A stretch of 10,111 bases of DNA from Actinomycetota bacterium. GTDB taxonomy: Bacteria > Actinomycetota > Thermoleophilia > Gaiellales > Gaiellaceae. Shown here one piece after another: positions 9,616 through 10,111 of this stretch. The notes beneath the pieces were generated by a model. The model worked only from the letters and a program-made list of their open reading frames with translations, was not told where the DNA came from and did no database searches. Each line of letters starts with the position of its first letter. Position 1 is the first letter of the stretch. The stretch covers positions 1 to 10,111 of the forward strand of contig JACCWU010000291.1 of NCBI GenBank assembly GCA_013697465.1. The letters run 5' to 3'. The position numbers and the translations under genes were made by a program.

Positions 9616-10111
9616 ATGGCCGGGTTGCCACGCCGGACGAAGATCGTCGCGACCATCGGTCCTGCCTCGGCCGGCGAAGACGTCCTGCAACGACTGATCG
9701 AGGCAGGCATGGATGGGGCGCGGCTGAACTTCTCCCACGGCACCCATCAGGATCACGGAGAGAGCGCGCGCCGAGTGCGCGAGGCTCAGCAGACTGCGGG
9801 TCGCCCTCTGGCACTCATCGCCGACCTGCAGGGCCCCAAGGTTCGCATCGGCGAGCTGAAGGAACCCTTCGAGCTGCGGCCGGGCGAGACCGTCGTCGTC
9901 GCCGACGAGGGCGACGCCCGCGACGGCGACCTCCCCGTGGCACCAGCCGTGCTCGGCTCGGTTCTGCAGCCAGGTTTCGACGTCCTGATCGCGGACGGCC
10001 ACGTTCGGTTACGGGTCGAGCGCGTGGAGAACAGGCGCGCATTCTGCGAGGTGGTGACCGGTGGGCTCGTGGAGGAGCACAAAGGGGTGAACGTTCCCGG
10101 CGTCGCGCTGC
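9616..10111 (+). CDS. pyk: Pyruvate kinase, 5' third (3' end off the right edge)
   Basis: Pyruvate kinase transfers phosphate from phosphoenolpyruvate to ADP, the last step of glycolysis. The 165 codons present cover the start of the barrel domain and the B (lid) domain of an enzyme usually near 470 residues. RRTKIVATIGPAS opens the protein. ARLNFSHG holds Arg36, Asn38 and Ser40 of the active site. IADLQGPKVRIG (68-79) is the hinge into the lid, with Asp70 as the conserved acidic ligand. ADGHVRLRV and EEHKGVNVPG close the lid as expected. At the position that decides monovalent-cation dependence the residue is Lys75 rather than glutamate, with Leu71, Gln72 and Ile78 around it, the pattern of potassium-independent enzymes. 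The ATG at 9616 lies 10 bases after eno and has only a weak GAG ribosome site. The catalytic lysine and effector domains are outside the window. Confidence 0.96.
   Translation, partial: MAGLPRRTKIVATIGPASAGEDVLQRLIEAGMDGARLNFSHGTHQDHGESARRVREAQQTAGRPLALIADLQGPKVRIGELKEPFELRPGETVVVADEGDARDGDLPVAPAVLGSVLQPGFDVLIADGHVRLRVERVENRRAFCEVVTGGLVEEHKGVNVPGVAL

Overview
The window is GC-rich chromosomal DNA from a high-GC Gram-positive bacterium. The gene order mfd - (lipoprotein foldase) - mazG - eno resembles the mfd - mazG - lpqU - eno order I recall from Mycobacterium tuberculosis, so an actinobacterium is the best guess. The short Mfd and the style of the lipoprotein make a deep-branching class such as Thermoleophilia plausible, but I cannot prove that from sequence alone. 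I see no mobile element, CRISPR array, tRNA, rRNA or phage gene; this is mostly a housekeeping region.

Layout. On the minus strand at the left lie a polyphosphate kinase 1 gene (5' two thirds; the 3' end runs off the left edge) and, 58 bases upstream of it, a phospholipase D-like gene that appears to have lost most of its second catalytic half. A 104-base divergent spacer separates these from the plus-strand block. That block starts with a GNAT N-acetyltransferase and the transcription-repair coupling factor mfd, 19 bases apart. A compact intrinsic terminator straddles the mfd stop codon. After a roughly 120-base leader comes a tight gene string: a SurA/PrsA-type peptidyl-prolyl isomerase lipoprotein, mazG, eno and pyk, the last running off the right edge. 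Gaps are 10 bases, a 4-base overlap (GTGA) and 10 bases, so these four are very likely co-transcribed.

How they fit together. Mfd clears stalled RNA polymerase and MazG hydrolyses non-canonical nucleoside triphosphates, so both guard nucleic-acid quality. Enolase and pyruvate kinase catalyse the last two steps of glycolysis. The foldase acts outside the membrane. PPK1 stores phosphate as polyphosphate using ATP. No single pathway joins them; the grouping looks like inherited actinobacterial synteny.

The points most worth a second look are the truncated phospholipase D gene and its open-frame junction towards ppk, the pyruvate kinase residues that predict a potassium-independent enzyme, a missing glutamate in the second MazG domain, and the pyk-after-eno linkage. 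I did not find evidence for an undescribed biological system, and several very long antisense open frames are composition artefacts.
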